Shown piece after piece: positions 28,433 to 37,178 of a stretch of DNA of 64,000 nt. This DNA comes from Bathymodiolus japonicus methanotrophic gill symbiont (GTDB taxonomy: Bacteria; Pseudomonadota; Gammaproteobacteria; Methylococcales; Methylomonadaceae). The DNA lies in the NCBI RefSeq assembly GCF_019721995.1, contig NZ_BLYC01000001.1, positions 186,001 through 250,000 of the forward strand, given 5' to 3'. The translations under genes were made by a program, and so were the position numbers. The notes under the pieces were generated by a model. It saw only the letters and a program-made list of their open reading frames with translations. It was not told the origin of the DNA and made no database searches. The number at the start of each line of letters is the position of its first letter. Positions within the stretch are counted from its first letter, which is position 1.

Positions 28433-28609
28433 AAGGTGTAATGGCTTATGGATCGTTTTGTGCATGTGATTTAAGATATGGCATAGCTAGTTACAGTGAC
28501 TTTATGCGTTTATTTTGTACATGATATAAATTATGCAGGGTGGAAATTTATTCCTTGCTTCATTAGTCACATGTTTTATCATTATAATAGCATTGTTATA
28601 GCGAGTAAT

Positions 28610-28773
28610 TATACTTCGCGCGGTCACGACTGCGGATTTTTAACGATTGAGTTTTTGCCGATAGTGGCGTTTCTAAAGCAGTTGCGTAGTCGGCTATGCG
28701 CCTGTTTTAGCGCCTTGCCCTCGACAAAAATCAGTGCACTATAAATTCCGCATCCGTGACCGCGCGAAGTATA
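28610..28773. repeat. palindromic repeat H
   Basis: 164 bp with 19-bp perfect inverted ends (TATACTTCGCGCGGTCACG and its complement) 160 bp upstream of ybgC. The interior (GGCTATGCGCCTGTTTTAGC) recurs in degenerate form near 18200. Confidence 0.8.
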
Positions 28774-28935
28774 GCAAGATCAATATCTGCCTGGGTATGC
28801 TTCAAGTAGAATTAAAATGTGTGCCTGAGCTAAGTCTGATTTATAGAGCAGATTCATTTACTGCTGATTTTTCAGGGCCTTAATCGGGACGTTGTTACTG
28901 GCTAGAGTGTAGCCTACGAGTTTAAAATACCTAAT

Positions 28936-29340
28936 ATGAGCAATATTTTTCACTGGCCTGTACGTGTCTATTATGAAGATACGGATGCAGGTGGCGTGGT
29001 TTTCTATGCCAATTATCTGAAGTTTTACGAACGTGCCCGGACCGAAATGTTACGTGCCATGGGATTTGAGAAAGATAAGTTAATTAACGATCAGGCGGTG
29101 ATATTTGTCGTGCGTTCAGTACAGCTGGATTATTTAAAGCCTGCCCGGTTTAATGAAATGCTCAATGTGACTGCCAGTTTAAGTCGGGTCAAAAGTGCCA
29201 GCTTAAGCTTTGAGCAGACAATTATCCGTAATGATGAATTATTAAATACCGCGACTATTCGTATAGCTTGCCTGGATTCAGATAATTTGCGCCCCAAGTT
29301 AATTCCTGACGCACTTAAGCAGGCACTAAGTTATGAGTAA
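28936..29340 (+). CDS. ybgC: acyl-CoA thioesterase YbgC
   Basis: 134-residue hotdog-fold thioesterase, first gene of the Tol-Pal cluster. The catalytic motif YYEDTDAGGVVFYANY is intact. YbgC hydrolyses short or medium acyl-CoA thioesters and is linked to phospholipid metabolism at the inner membrane in E. coli. Its stop overlaps the tolQ start by 8 bp, indicating coupled translation. Confidence 0.94.
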   Translation: MSNIFHWPVRVYYEDTDAGGVVFYANYLKFYERARTEMLRAMGFEKDKLINDQAVIFVVRSVQLDYLKPARFNEMLNVTASLSRVKSASLSFEQTIIRNDELLNTATIRIACLDSDNLRPKLIPDALKQALSYE

Positions 29341-30007
29341 CGATTTATCTATTTTTTACTTAATTACCCAGGCCAGTGTCGTCGTGCAACTGGTGATGCT
29401 TATTTTATTATGTGCTTCGGTGATGTCCTGGACTTTTATTATCGCTAAGCGTAAAGAGCTAAAACGTGCGCTAGCAGTGACTACAGAGTTTGAAACTCAA
29501 TTCTGGTCGGGTGGAGATTTAAGCCACTTATATGCACAATTGACTGCACAGGGTGTTCAGGCAGAAGGGTTGGAGAAAATATTTGTTGCCGGCTATAAGG
29601 AATTTTCGCGTATGCATAAAATTACGAGCGCATCGGCTACTGAAAAAGTAGATAATGCTCAGCGAGCCATGCGTATTGAACTTGTACGAGAACTGGATAA
29701 ACTGGATGAAAGTTTACCATTTTTAGCGACAGTCGGATCAACTAGTCCTTATGTCGGGTTATTTGGTACGGTCTGGGGCATTATGAATTCGTTTCGCTCA
29801 CTATCGACTGCCAAGCAGGCGACTCTGGCACAAGTTGCTCCAGGTATTGCTGAAGCACTGGTAGCAACGGCAATAGGCTTATTTGCAGCGATTCCAGCGG
29901 TAATTGCCTATAATAGTTTTTCCACGCGTATTGAGCGGCTATCGGGACGTTATGAATTATTTTTAGATGAGTTTGTTGTCTTGTTACAACGGCAGGCGCA
30001 TGCATAA
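29333..30007 (+). CDS. tolQ: TolQ, proton-channel subunit
   Basis: 224-residue inner-membrane protein with three membrane segments (about 12-32, 128-150, 165-190) and the MotA/TolQ/ExbB block GTVWGIMNSF. With TolR it converts the proton gradient into motion of TolA to constrict the outer membrane at division. The gap to tolR is unusually long (236 bp) because of repeat F. Confidence 0.95.
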   Translation: MSNDLSIFYLITQASVVVQLVMLILLCASVMSWTFIIAKRKELKRALAVTTEFETQFWSGGDLSHLYAQLTAQGVQAEGLEKIFVAGYKEFSRMHKITSASATEKVDNAQRAMRIELVRELDKLDESLPFLATVGSTSPYVGLFGTVWGIMNSFRSLSTAKQATLAQVAPGIAEALVATAIGLFAAIPAVIAYNSFSTRIERLSGRYELFLDEFVVLLQRQAHA

Positions 30008-30012
30008 TCCTG

Positions 30013-30236
30013 GAAACCGCAATTGACCGCTATAAAATATTGTAGGCAATTTTATAATGATCGTAAAAACTTGTCACTTATTGAGTGAGTATCCCCCGCT
30101 TCACAGCTTTGTGAATAAATCTGCGCACGAAGAACGGCGTTACAGCTCTTGCCAAGGGCTACGGCCATTGCCTGCGAGCTGTTATTTGACTTTCATGCAC
30201 AGATTTTCTACAAACTCTGTGCTCAACTACAGCTTC
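30013..30236. repeat. palindromic repeat F, copy 2, inside the tol operon
   Basis: 224 bp with decayed inverted ends (GAAACCGCAATTGA / TCAACTACAGCTTC) filling the tolQ-tolR gap. On RNA it could fold into a long hairpin and change the ratio of TolQ to downstream products. Confidence 0.82.
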
Positions 30237-30243
30237 TAGGGTA

Positions 30244-30672
30244 ATGGCAAAGCATAAACGAAGAAAACCGATGGCTGAAATTAATGTCGTGCCGTATATT
30301 GACGTGACGCTAGTGCTATTAATTATTTTTATGATTACTGCGCCGTTGATCCAGTCAGGGGTAGACGTAGACTTACCGCAGGCAGATGCGAAAGATATTA
30401 GTCTGGAAGATTTGCCTAGCCCGGTGATTATTACTATTACAAAAATCGGACAGTTTTTTATAGATCTGGGTAATGGTGAAGATGATGAGCCTGAGCCTGT
30501 CAGCGCTGAAGAAGTATTGATATTAACCCGGGCGGTACGTAAAAATAAGCCGACAACGCAATTCTATATTCGTGGCGATAAAGAGGTGCAATATGGCAAA
30601 GTTGTGACAGTAATGGCAGCCTTGAAAAACGCGGGCGTGCCGAATGTCGGCTTAATGACTGAAAATTTCTAA
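30244..30672 (+). CDS. tolR: TolR
   Basis: 142-residue ExbD/TolR protein: one N-terminal membrane segment (about 17-36) with the channel Asp in YIDVTLVLLIIFM, then a periplasmic domain. It couples TolQ proton flow to TolA. The start follows repeat F by 7 bp, so the ribosome-binding site lies in the right arm of the repeat (CTAGGG) and could be masked by folding. Confidence 0.94.
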   Translation: MAKHKRRKPMAEINVVPYIDVTLVLLIIFMITAPLIQSGVDVDLPQADAKDISLEDLPSPVIITITKIGQFFIDLGNGEDDEPEPVSAEEVLILTRAVRKNKPTTQFYIRGDKEVQYGKVVTVMAALKNAGVPNVGLMTENF

Positions 30673-30691
30673 ACAATAGTTTAAAAAAACA

Positions 30692-31621
30692 GTGATCAGT
30701 AAATATTTTCTTGCATTTCTACTGGCATTAACACTGCATTTAAGTATTATTGCTTTGTTTGTGTTGAGTATTCCTACGGATGATCCGGTTGCTATCAAGC
30801 AAAAAAAGCAGCCGGTCATTATCGAGGCCACTATTTTAGATGAGAGTGTGGTCACCGCGAAAGCACAACAATTAAAACAGCAGCAAGAACGCAAAAAGCG
30901 TCAGCAACAAAAGCAGCAACAGGAATATAAGCAAAAATTAGCGCAAGAACAGCGGCAATTGCAGCAATTAAAACAGCAGCGTCTGCAAGTAGAAAAGGCA
31001 GCAAAAAAACAGGCACAGGAAGAGCAGAAAAAATTGCAGGCACTTAAGCAAAAACTGGCTTTAGAAAAGAAAAAACAACAGCAAATTAAAAAACAGCGTC
31101 AGGCAGAGGAAAAAAAACGTGCCGAAGAAAAAAAACGTAAGGCCGAAGCCGCTCGTATTGCTGAAGTAAAACGCAAACAGGCAAAGGCAAAGCAGGACGC
31201 GGCACGTAGGGAAGCGGAAAAGCAGAAGAAAATCGCTACTGAAAAAAGACAAAAAGCGCTGGCAGAGAAATTACGTCTGGAAGCTGCCAGGCAGGTAGAG
31301 CAAAATAAAATACGTGCAGAAAATGCCCGAATTGCAGCAAAAGCATCGGCAGATGCAACGGCGCTGATAAAGCGTAAAATAACCCAAAGCTGGAATCGAC
31401 CAGGTTCCGTACCCAAAAATCTGAAATGCAAGATCAGGATAGGGCTGATTGCCAGTGGCGATGTGATGTCAGTAGTTATCGTCGACAGTAGTGGTAATCC
31501 ATTATTTGATGATTCTGCTGTACGTGCAGTTCGCAAGGCATCACCATTACCTGTGCCGAAAGACTCGAATGTCTTTAACAGGTTTCGCAGCTTTAATCTG
31601 GAATTTTCTCCAGATAAATAG
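30692..31621 (+). CDS. tolA: TolA
   Basis: 309 residues from a GTG start: an N-terminal membrane anchor (about 4-24), a long Lys/Gln/Ala/Glu-rich helical domain (about 50-220) spanning the periplasm, and a C-terminal domain (about 225-309) with SWNRPGSVPKNLKC and SGNPLFDDSAVRAV, which contacts Pal and TolB. Normal order in the operon. Confidence 0.94.
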   Translation: MISKYFLAFLLALTLHLSIIALFVLSIPTDDPVAIKQKKQPVIIEATILDESVVTAKAQQLKQQQERKKRQQQKQQQEYKQKLAQEQRQLQQLKQQRLQVEKAAKKQAQEEQKKLQALKQKLALEKKKQQQIKKQRQAEEKKRAEEKKRKAEAARIAEVKRKQAKAKQDAARREAEKQKKIATEKRQKALAEKLRLEAARQVEQNKIRAENARIAAKASADATALIKRKITQSWNRPGSVPKNLKCKIRIGLIASGDVMSVVIVDSSGNPLFDDSAVRAVRKASPLPVPKDSNVFNRFRSFNLEFSPDK

Positions 31622-31674
31622 TGATCCTAGTTGATATCGGCACTTCAGGTATTTACATTACATATTGAGGAAAC

Positions 31675-32982
31675 GTGATTAAATTAAGCAAAAAAATAGC
31701 GGTGTTATTAATATCCATAACGAGCCTGATCTACAGTCATGTTGTGCAAGCTGAATTAACTATAGAAATTACCGAGGGTGTACAAAGTGCTTATGAAATT
31801 GCAGTTGTGCCCTTTGCTGCTCCACAGGGAGAGCAATTAGCAAGCGATGTTGCAGAAATAATTGCGCAGGATTTAGCCAGCTGTGGCTATTTTAATGTAC
31901 TGGCAAGAACAGCAATGCTGACGCACCCTACGCAGCCAGCGCAAGTTAAATTTCGTAACTGGGCAGCGATAGGGCAGGACTATCTGGTGATAGGTTCTGT
32001 CACAAAGGATAATAATCTCTACCATCTACAGATGAGTCTGTTTGATGTGTATAAAAAAGAGCAGCTAAAAGGCTTACGCATTACTGTTGATGCGGCCTCT
32101 TTAGTGATGGCAGCGCATCATTTAAGTGATGCAATTTCTCAGAGAATCACTGGAATTCCAGGAGTTTTTACCACGCGTATTGCGTATGTGACCAGTCTGT
32201 TCGATGCTAACAACAAGCCGTTGTATAAATTACAGGTAGCAGATTATGATGGTGCAAACCCGACCTCTATTGCCCAGTCAAAAGAGCCGATCATGTCACC
32301 TGCATGGTCACCTGATGGGCAAAAAATCGCCTATGTTTCTTTTGAAAATAAAGTCTCTGAAATTTTTGTGCAGACCCTGAATACGGGTGAGAGCAAAAGT
32401 GTCGCTAAATATAAAGGGATTAATGGTTCCCCCGCCTGGTCGCCAGATGGCAAGCGATTAGCCGTTACTTTATCTAAAGACGGGAATTCAGATATTTATA
32501 TCCTAACTCTGGCAGACTTGTCATTAAGCAAATTAACTCACTCCCGGGCGATAGATACGGAAGCAGACTGGTCTCCTGACGGTAGGCAAATACTCTTTAC
32601 CTCGGATCGTGGAAGGCGGCCGCAAATATATATGATGCCCAGTAATGGACAAGGCAGAGCAAAACGGCTAACCTTCGATGGCAACTATAATGCGCGTGGG
32701 GCATTTTCAGCTGATGGCAAGTCAATTGTTATGGTACAGGGTACACAGGGTAATTACCGAATAGCAGTTTTAGATCTAGTGAGCGGTGCAAATACCGTGT
32801 TGACAGATGGCCCGCTGGATGAATCTCCAAGTTTTGCGCCTAATGGTCAGGCTATAATATATGCGCGCCGAAAGGGTGATAATGAAGTTTTATCAACTGT
32901 GAGTCTTGATGGACAGACTAAGCTTGATTTGCAACACGCGACTGGCAAAGTCCGTGAACCGGCATGGGCGCCAGCTAAATAG
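31675..32982 (+). CDS. tolB: TolB
   Basis: 435-residue periplasmic protein from a GTG start with GAGGA six bases upstream. Signal peptide (about 1-26), N-terminal domain that binds TolA, then a six-bladed beta-propeller with repeated SPAWSPDG / FTSDRGRRPQIY motifs that binds Pal. Complete length for the family. Confidence 0.95.
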   Translation: MIKLSKKIAVLLISITSLIYSHVVQAELTIEITEGVQSAYEIAVVPFAAPQGEQLASDVAEIIAQDLASCGYFNVLARTAMLTHPTQPAQVKFRNWAAIGQDYLVIGSVTKDNNLYHLQMSLFDVYKKEQLKGLRITVDAASLVMAAHHLSDAISQRITGIPGVFTTRIAYVTSLFDANNKPLYKLQVADYDGANPTSIAQSKEPIMSPAWSPDGQKIAYVSFENKVSEIFVQTLNTGESKSVAKYKGINGSPAWSPDGKRLAVTLSKDGNSDIYILTLADLSLSKLTHSRAIDTEADWSPDGRQILFTSDRGRRPQIYMMPSNGQGRAKRLTFDGNYNARGAFSADGKSIVMVQGTQGNYRIAVLDLVSGANTVLTDGPLDESPSFAPNGQAIIYARRKGDNEVLSTVSLDGQTKLDLQHATGKVREPAWAPAK

Positions 32983-33094
32983 CCACTTAAATTGTTGCTT
33001 AGCTTTTATAATTTAGCTGTGTAGCACATAAGATTTCTAACAAACGTTATTACATCATTCAGTACATTAATCAGTATTCACAAAGGGTTAGCAA

Positions 33095-33652
33095 ATGAAA
33101 ATTTATATATCGATAATCAGCATTTTTATCATGTCACTTTTATTATCAGGCTGTAGTAAAGATGCTGTAAAAGATGGCTCAGGTCTGGAAGATGGTAGCG
33201 CTGTCAGCGAGAGTTATGCTTATAATGCAGATGGTAGCAAGGTAACAGAACTCAATCTGGATAAAAATTTGAGTGCTGCTGAAGCACTGATGTTGAGCCC
33301 CGAGTTTTCTGATCCATCCAGTCCGTTATCCAGGCGGACAATTTATTTTGGATATGATAGCAGCCAGGTATTGAATGAGTTTATCCCGGTGATAGAAGCG
33401 CACGGGCAGTATCTTATGAATCATCCGAATCAACGTATTACGCTAGAGGGGCACTCAGATGAACGAGGCACTCGTGAGTACAATATCGCACTTGCCGAGC
33501 AGCGTGCAAAATCAGTATTTAAAATGCTGCAATTAATCGGTGTAATGAGCAACCAGATTGATATTGTAAGCTACGGTGAAGAAAAGCCGGTTGCGATGGG
33601 GCATAATGATGATTTCGCGCTTAATCGCCGGGTAGAAGTGGTATATAAATAA
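33095..33652 (+). CDS. pal: Pal, peptidoglycan-associated lipoprotein
   Basis: 185-residue outer-membrane lipoprotein: signal peptide with lipobox LLSGC, a linker, and an OmpA-like domain (about 85-185) with the diaminopimelate-binding motif EGHSDERGTREYN and ALAEQRAKSV. Its stop overlaps the cpoB start by one base. Confidence 0.95.
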   Translation: MKIYISIISIFIMSLLLSGCSKDAVKDGSGLEDGSAVSESYAYNADGSKVTELNLDKNLSAAEALMLSPEFSDPSSPLSRRTIYFGYDSSQVLNEFIPVIEAHGQYLMNHPNQRITLEGHSDERGTREYNIALAEQRAKSVFKMLQLIGVMSNQIDIVSYGEEKPVAMGHNDDFALNRRVEVVYK

Positions 33653-34464
33653 TGAATAAGTTAAGTCTATTTCTTGCTTTAGCTGTTTGCAGTGGGACTT
33701 ATGCAGAGTCCAGAGAATTGCCGCCCATCATTAACAACTCTACTTATGCCAATGGCTCTGCATACTCGACCAGGACTTCTGCTAATCAGCCGATGCTGGA
33801 AATGCTGGGCCGGGTAGAGTCATTGCAATCTGATATACAGCAGTTACGCGGGATGCTCGAAGAACAGAGTCATGAGATAAATCGCTTAAAGCAGCGCGAG
33901 CAAAATATATATGCAGATATGCATGCGCGTCTACAAAAGTTAGAGAGTGCAGCTGGGATTTCTGCGAGTACGGCTGTTGTCGTGCCAAAGCCAGTAAGTG
34001 CGCCAGTACAACCGGCTTATACAGGGGCTCCGGTATTAGCAGCAGCTCAGCCGGCCCAGGCTAAGCCTAAGCGGGTAAAAAAAGTAAAGCCCAAATCCAG
34101 GGCAGAAGAAAAAGAAGAATTTGATACGGCGTTTGCCAGTGTGAAAAATAGCCACTATCAGCAGGCCATTAAGCAGCTTGAGCAGTTTTTGCAGGACTAC
34201 CCTGATGGTGTATATAGTGATAATGCCCATTTCTGGCTAGGCTCGGTTTATAAAGTAGTGAACGATCTCCCTGCAGCGAAGAAAAACTTTCAAGCTGTTT
34301 ATACGCAGTTTCACAAAAGCGAAAAGGCGGCGATGGCGATGCTAAAGTTAGCGGATATTTACAGTGAAGAAAAAGATGCGGCTAAAGCGCGGAAATTGTA
34401 TCAGAAAATTAGTACTCAGTACCCAGATAGCACCGCAGCGCATATGGCAGCTAAGGAATTATAG
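33652..34464 (+). CDS. cpoB: CpoB (YbgF), Tol-Pal coordinator
   Basis: 270-residue periplasmic protein: signal peptide, N-terminal trimerising coiled coil (about 40-90), a Pro/Ala/Lys linker, and three TPR repeats (about 150-270, FWLGSVYKVVNDLPAAKKNF). It coordinates PBP1b with Tol during constriction; a PBP1b-type gene is in this window at 61081 but unlinked. Its stop codon TAG is the last base triplet before MITE D and is part of that element's target duplication. Confidence 0.93.
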   Translation: MNKLSLFLALAVCSGTYAESRELPPIINNSTYANGSAYSTRTSANQPMLEMLGRVESLQSDIQQLRGMLEEQSHEINRLKQREQNIYADMHARLQKLESAAGISASTAVVVPKPVSAPVQPAYTGAPVLAAAQPAQAKPKRVKKVKPKSRAEEKEEFDTAFASVKNSHYQQAIKQLEQFLQDYPDGVYSDNAHFWLGSVYKVVNDLPAAKKNFQAVYTQFHKSEKAAMAMLKLADIYSEEKDAAKARKLYQKISTQYPDSTAAHMAAKEL

Positions 34465-34667
34465 CTGAAGTTTCCCAATTATTGAGTAGCTGAAATACAC
34501 AATGCTGGTGTATCGAGGTTTATTTTAGGTGGTTTTGCCATGTTTATAGCAAACCCCTACTTAATTCCCCTTAGGCAATAGCATTTGAAACGAATGAAAA
34601 GACTATTTTTTCATATAGTTGTAGCATAGTTTCAATTTTACCATAAATAATTATTGGGAAACTTCAG
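34465..34667. repeat. MITE D, copy 4, at the cpoB stop codon
   Basis: 203 bp with a 7-bp duplication ATTATAG on each side. The left copy contains the TAG stop of cpoB, so the gene is unharmed but its downstream link to queE is interrupted. Confidence 0.93.
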
Positions 34668-34724
34668 ATTATAGAATATAGGCCAGTAAGTGTAGTACAG
34701 TACTGAGTTGGAAAAATGAATAAA

Positions 34725-35845
34725 CCTGAATTCGTATAATAAGTGCATAACCCTCTGCAAGTATTGGCTAGACTAACACCTGTTGAATTAAGACAAGACA
34801 TAGGTGTAAAGTAAACAGCTACCAAACAACTTACAGAGGCTACAAATGAGCTATACACACCTATGTCCTGAAGAAAGATATTATATAGAAATTGAATTAA
34901 AAAAGGGAACTTCACAGAATAAAATAGCAGAAGCCTTAGAACGAAGCCAAAGCAATATTTCACGCGAGATTAAACGCAATACAGGTCAAAGAGGCTACAG
35001 GCATAAACAAGCAGAAGATTTTGCCCAAGAACGACACAAAAACAAGCCTAAAGAGGTTAAATTAACGGATGAAATAAAAGGCATTGTTAATGTTCGCATT
35101 GAGGATGACTGGAGTCCTGAGCAGATTGCAGGGCGGTTAAAACAAGAAGGTATAATTAGTCTTCATCATGAAACAATCTACCAGCATATTCTGGCGGACA
35201 AAAAGGCAGGGGGTGAACTATACAAGCACCTTCGGCATCAGAACAAAACCTATCGCAAGCGGTATGGGTCAGCCCATAATAGGACAGGAATCCCTAATAG
35301 AGTCGATATAGATGAGCGTCCTGAAGAGGTCAACAACCGTAAGCGTATAGGTGGTTGGGAGGCAGATACAATCATTGGGAAAAATCACAAAGGGGCGATT
35401 GTAACGTTGGATGAGCGAGTCTCTAAATTACGGTTGGCCTTCCCTTTAGCGGGGAAAAAGGCTCAATATGTATTAGACGCAACTATTTTAATGCTTGATC
35501 CTATAAAAAGCTTTGTTAAAACAATTACTTTTGATAACGGGAAAGAGTTTACCCTGCATGAAAAAATAGCAGAAGCACTAGGCTGTGATACGTATTTTGC
35601 GACTCCCTACAGCTCTTGGGAAAGAGGGCAAAATGAGAACGCTAATGGCTTATTAAGACAGTATTTCCCTAAAGTAATGGAGTTGATTGATGTTACGATA
35701 AAAGAGGTTTTTATAGCCGTTGATAAGCTAAATAGTCGCCCTAAAAAGTGTCTCAATTACAAAACACCTTATGAGGTATTTGAAGAGCTGACTGGGATAG
35801 ATATGAAAAATTTATTGGGTTATGTACTTATGACTTGAATTCAGG
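34725..35845 (+). mobile_element. IS30-family insertion sequence, complete
   Basis: Imperfect inverted ends starting CCTGAATTC and ending with GAATTCAGG, homologous over about 28 bp, flanked by AAA on both sides (3-bp duplication). Encodes one intact transposase. It lies between cpoB and queE. Confidence 0.9.
34846..35838 (+). CDS. IS30-family transposase
   Basis: 330 residues with the N-terminal HTH typical of IS30 (MSYTHLCPEERYYIEIEL, KIAEALERSQSNISREIKRN) and a DDE core: EADTIIGK (first Asp), ITFDNGKEF (second Asp) and SSWERGQNENANGLLRQY (Glu). The stop codon lies within the right inverted repeat. No disruption is seen, so the element may be active. Confidence 0.95.
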   Translation: MSYTHLCPEERYYIEIELKKGTSQNKIAEALERSQSNISREIKRNTGQRGYRHKQAEDFAQERHKNKPKEVKLTDEIKGIVNVRIEDDWSPEQIAGRLKQEGIISLHHETIYQHILADKKAGGELYKHLRHQNKTYRKRYGSAHNRTGIPNRVDIDERPEEVNNRKRIGGWEADTIIGKNHKGAIVTLDERVSKLRLAFPLAGKKAQYVLDATILMLDPIKSFVKTITFDNGKEFTLHEKIAEALGCDTYFATPYSSWERGQNENANGLLRQYFPKVMELIDVTIKEVFIAVDKLNSRPKKCLNYKTPYEVFEELTGIDMKNLLGYVLMT

Positions 35846-35918
35846 AAAGAAAAATATCAATGTTAAATCAAAAACATAAGAGTAGCTCTATCCATCAAAG
35901 CAACAGGGTGAAGTATAA

Positions 35919-36566
35919 GTGAAAAATAGTGATTTACGCATTAGTGAAATTTTTTATTCACTACAGGGAGAGTCCAGAACTGTTGGACTGCCCACTGTTT
36001 TTATACGCTTAACCGGTTGTCCTTTGCGTTGCCAGTATTGTGATACTAGCTATGCTTTTTCGGGTGGGGTTATGCAAAGTATTGCCAGTATTATTGAGCA
36101 AGTTGCACAATACAAAACCCGATATATTACAGTAACCGGAGGTGAGCCATTGGCACAGCCAGGCTGCATGGAATTGCTTGGGCAGTTAGCCGATAAAGGC
36201 TATCAGGTTTCGCTGGAAACCAGTGGTGCAATAGATGTATCAACAGTCGATGCGCGTATCGTTAAAGTAATGGACCTGAAAACACCCGCATCGGATGAAG
36301 AGCATCGTAATCTATACACTAATTTGCAATACCTGAATACTCAGGATCAGATAAAATTTGTATTATGTGATGCAGATGATTACGCATGGTCTAAAGCGAA
36401 AATGGCAGAATATCAGTTAGCGCAAAAATGTGAAGTTTTATTTTCACCCTCTATGGGACAGCAAGATCCAACAGAACTTGCAGAATGGATTTTAGCAGAT
36501 CAATTACCGGTACGCTTTCAGGTGCAGTTGCATAAATTCCTCTGGGGCGATGTGGCGGGAAAGTAA
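35919..36566 (+). CDS. queE: 7-carboxy-7-deazaguanine synthase QueE
   Basis: 215-residue radical SAM enzyme from a GTG start. Motifs: CPLRCQYCDT (CxxxCxxC iron-sulfur site), TGGEPL for SAM binding, and LETSGA. It converts 6-carboxy-tetrahydropterin to carboxy-deazaguanine for queuosine. queE normally follows cpoB directly; here MITE D and IS30 separate them (1.45 kb), so it probably uses another promoter, possibly near the right end of the IS. Confidence 0.94.
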   Translation: MKNSDLRISEIFYSLQGESRTVGLPTVFIRLTGCPLRCQYCDTSYAFSGGVMQSIASIIEQVAQYKTRYITVTGGEPLAQPGCMELLGQLADKGYQVSLETSGAIDVSTVDARIVKVMDLKTPASDEEHRNLYTNLQYLNTQDQIKFVLCDADDYAWSKAKMAEYQLAQKCEVLFSPSMGQQDPTELAEWILADQLPVRFQVQLHKFLWGDVAGK

Positions 36567-36608
36567 ATGCAGTTTTATACAGGATTAGTTTAGGATAAAG
36601 AAAATATT

Positions 36609-37088
36609 ATGTACAAATTATCTACCGTGCTGACGGTCATACTAATTAGCATAATGTCTAACAACTTGCTTGCAGAGCCGGCAACACTTACGGGCACAGC
36701 TTATTATTGTGAACGTATTGCACTACCGCCAAATGCAGTGTTTACTGCAACGCTGGAAGATGTTTCCTTGATGGATGTTGCGTCGGTGGTCCTAGGTAGT
36801 GTTAGTCTTGACCCCGCGGGCTCGCCACCATTTGCCTATATAATTGCTTATGACACCGAAGCTCTCAAGCCAGGTCACCGTTATAATATAAGAGCTAAAA
36901 TTACTGTTGATGGGCAATTGCTATTTACCAGCGACACCATACATCCGGTTCTAAGTGCAGAGAGCTCGGCAGAGCCTAATGTGCGCATGATAAAGGTGAA
37001 AAGATACCCCCGCAGTAGTCAGCAATACCTAGTATATTCCTGTGTTAACAGTTCAGGCGACCGTGTATTAGGCAGGGGCTGTTCCTAG
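36609..37088 (+). CDS. YbaY/YscW-family exported protein
   Basis: 159 residues: signal peptide (about 1-22, LLAEPA) without a lipobox cysteine, then a beta-sandwich of the YbaY/YscW type (GTAYYCERIALPPNAVFTA, GHRYNIRAKITVDGQLLF), and a C-terminal tail with two cysteines. Relatives are outer-membrane lipoproteins of unknown or pilotin-like function; the missing lipobox makes this a soluble periplasmic version. Confidence 0.78.
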   Translation: MYKLSTVLTVILISIMSNNLLAEPATLTGTAYYCERIALPPNAVFTATLEDVSLMDVASVVLGSVSLDPAGSPPFAYIIAYDTEALKPGHRYNIRAKITVDGQLLFTSDTIHPVLSAESSAEPNVRMIKVKRYPRSSQQYLVYSCVNSSGDRVLGRGCS

Positions 37089-37178
37089 CGAAATATCTAA
37101 ATTAAATTCCTGGATAGTGTGTCTTTTTACTTGAAAACTATCTAAAATCATACAATTGCCCTTTAAACAGAAAATCAC

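Noticed and set aside
31061-31536. Long open frames on the minus strand of tolA
   Set aside because: They arise from the biased Lys/Gln/Ala codons of the TolA helical domain and lack start signals.
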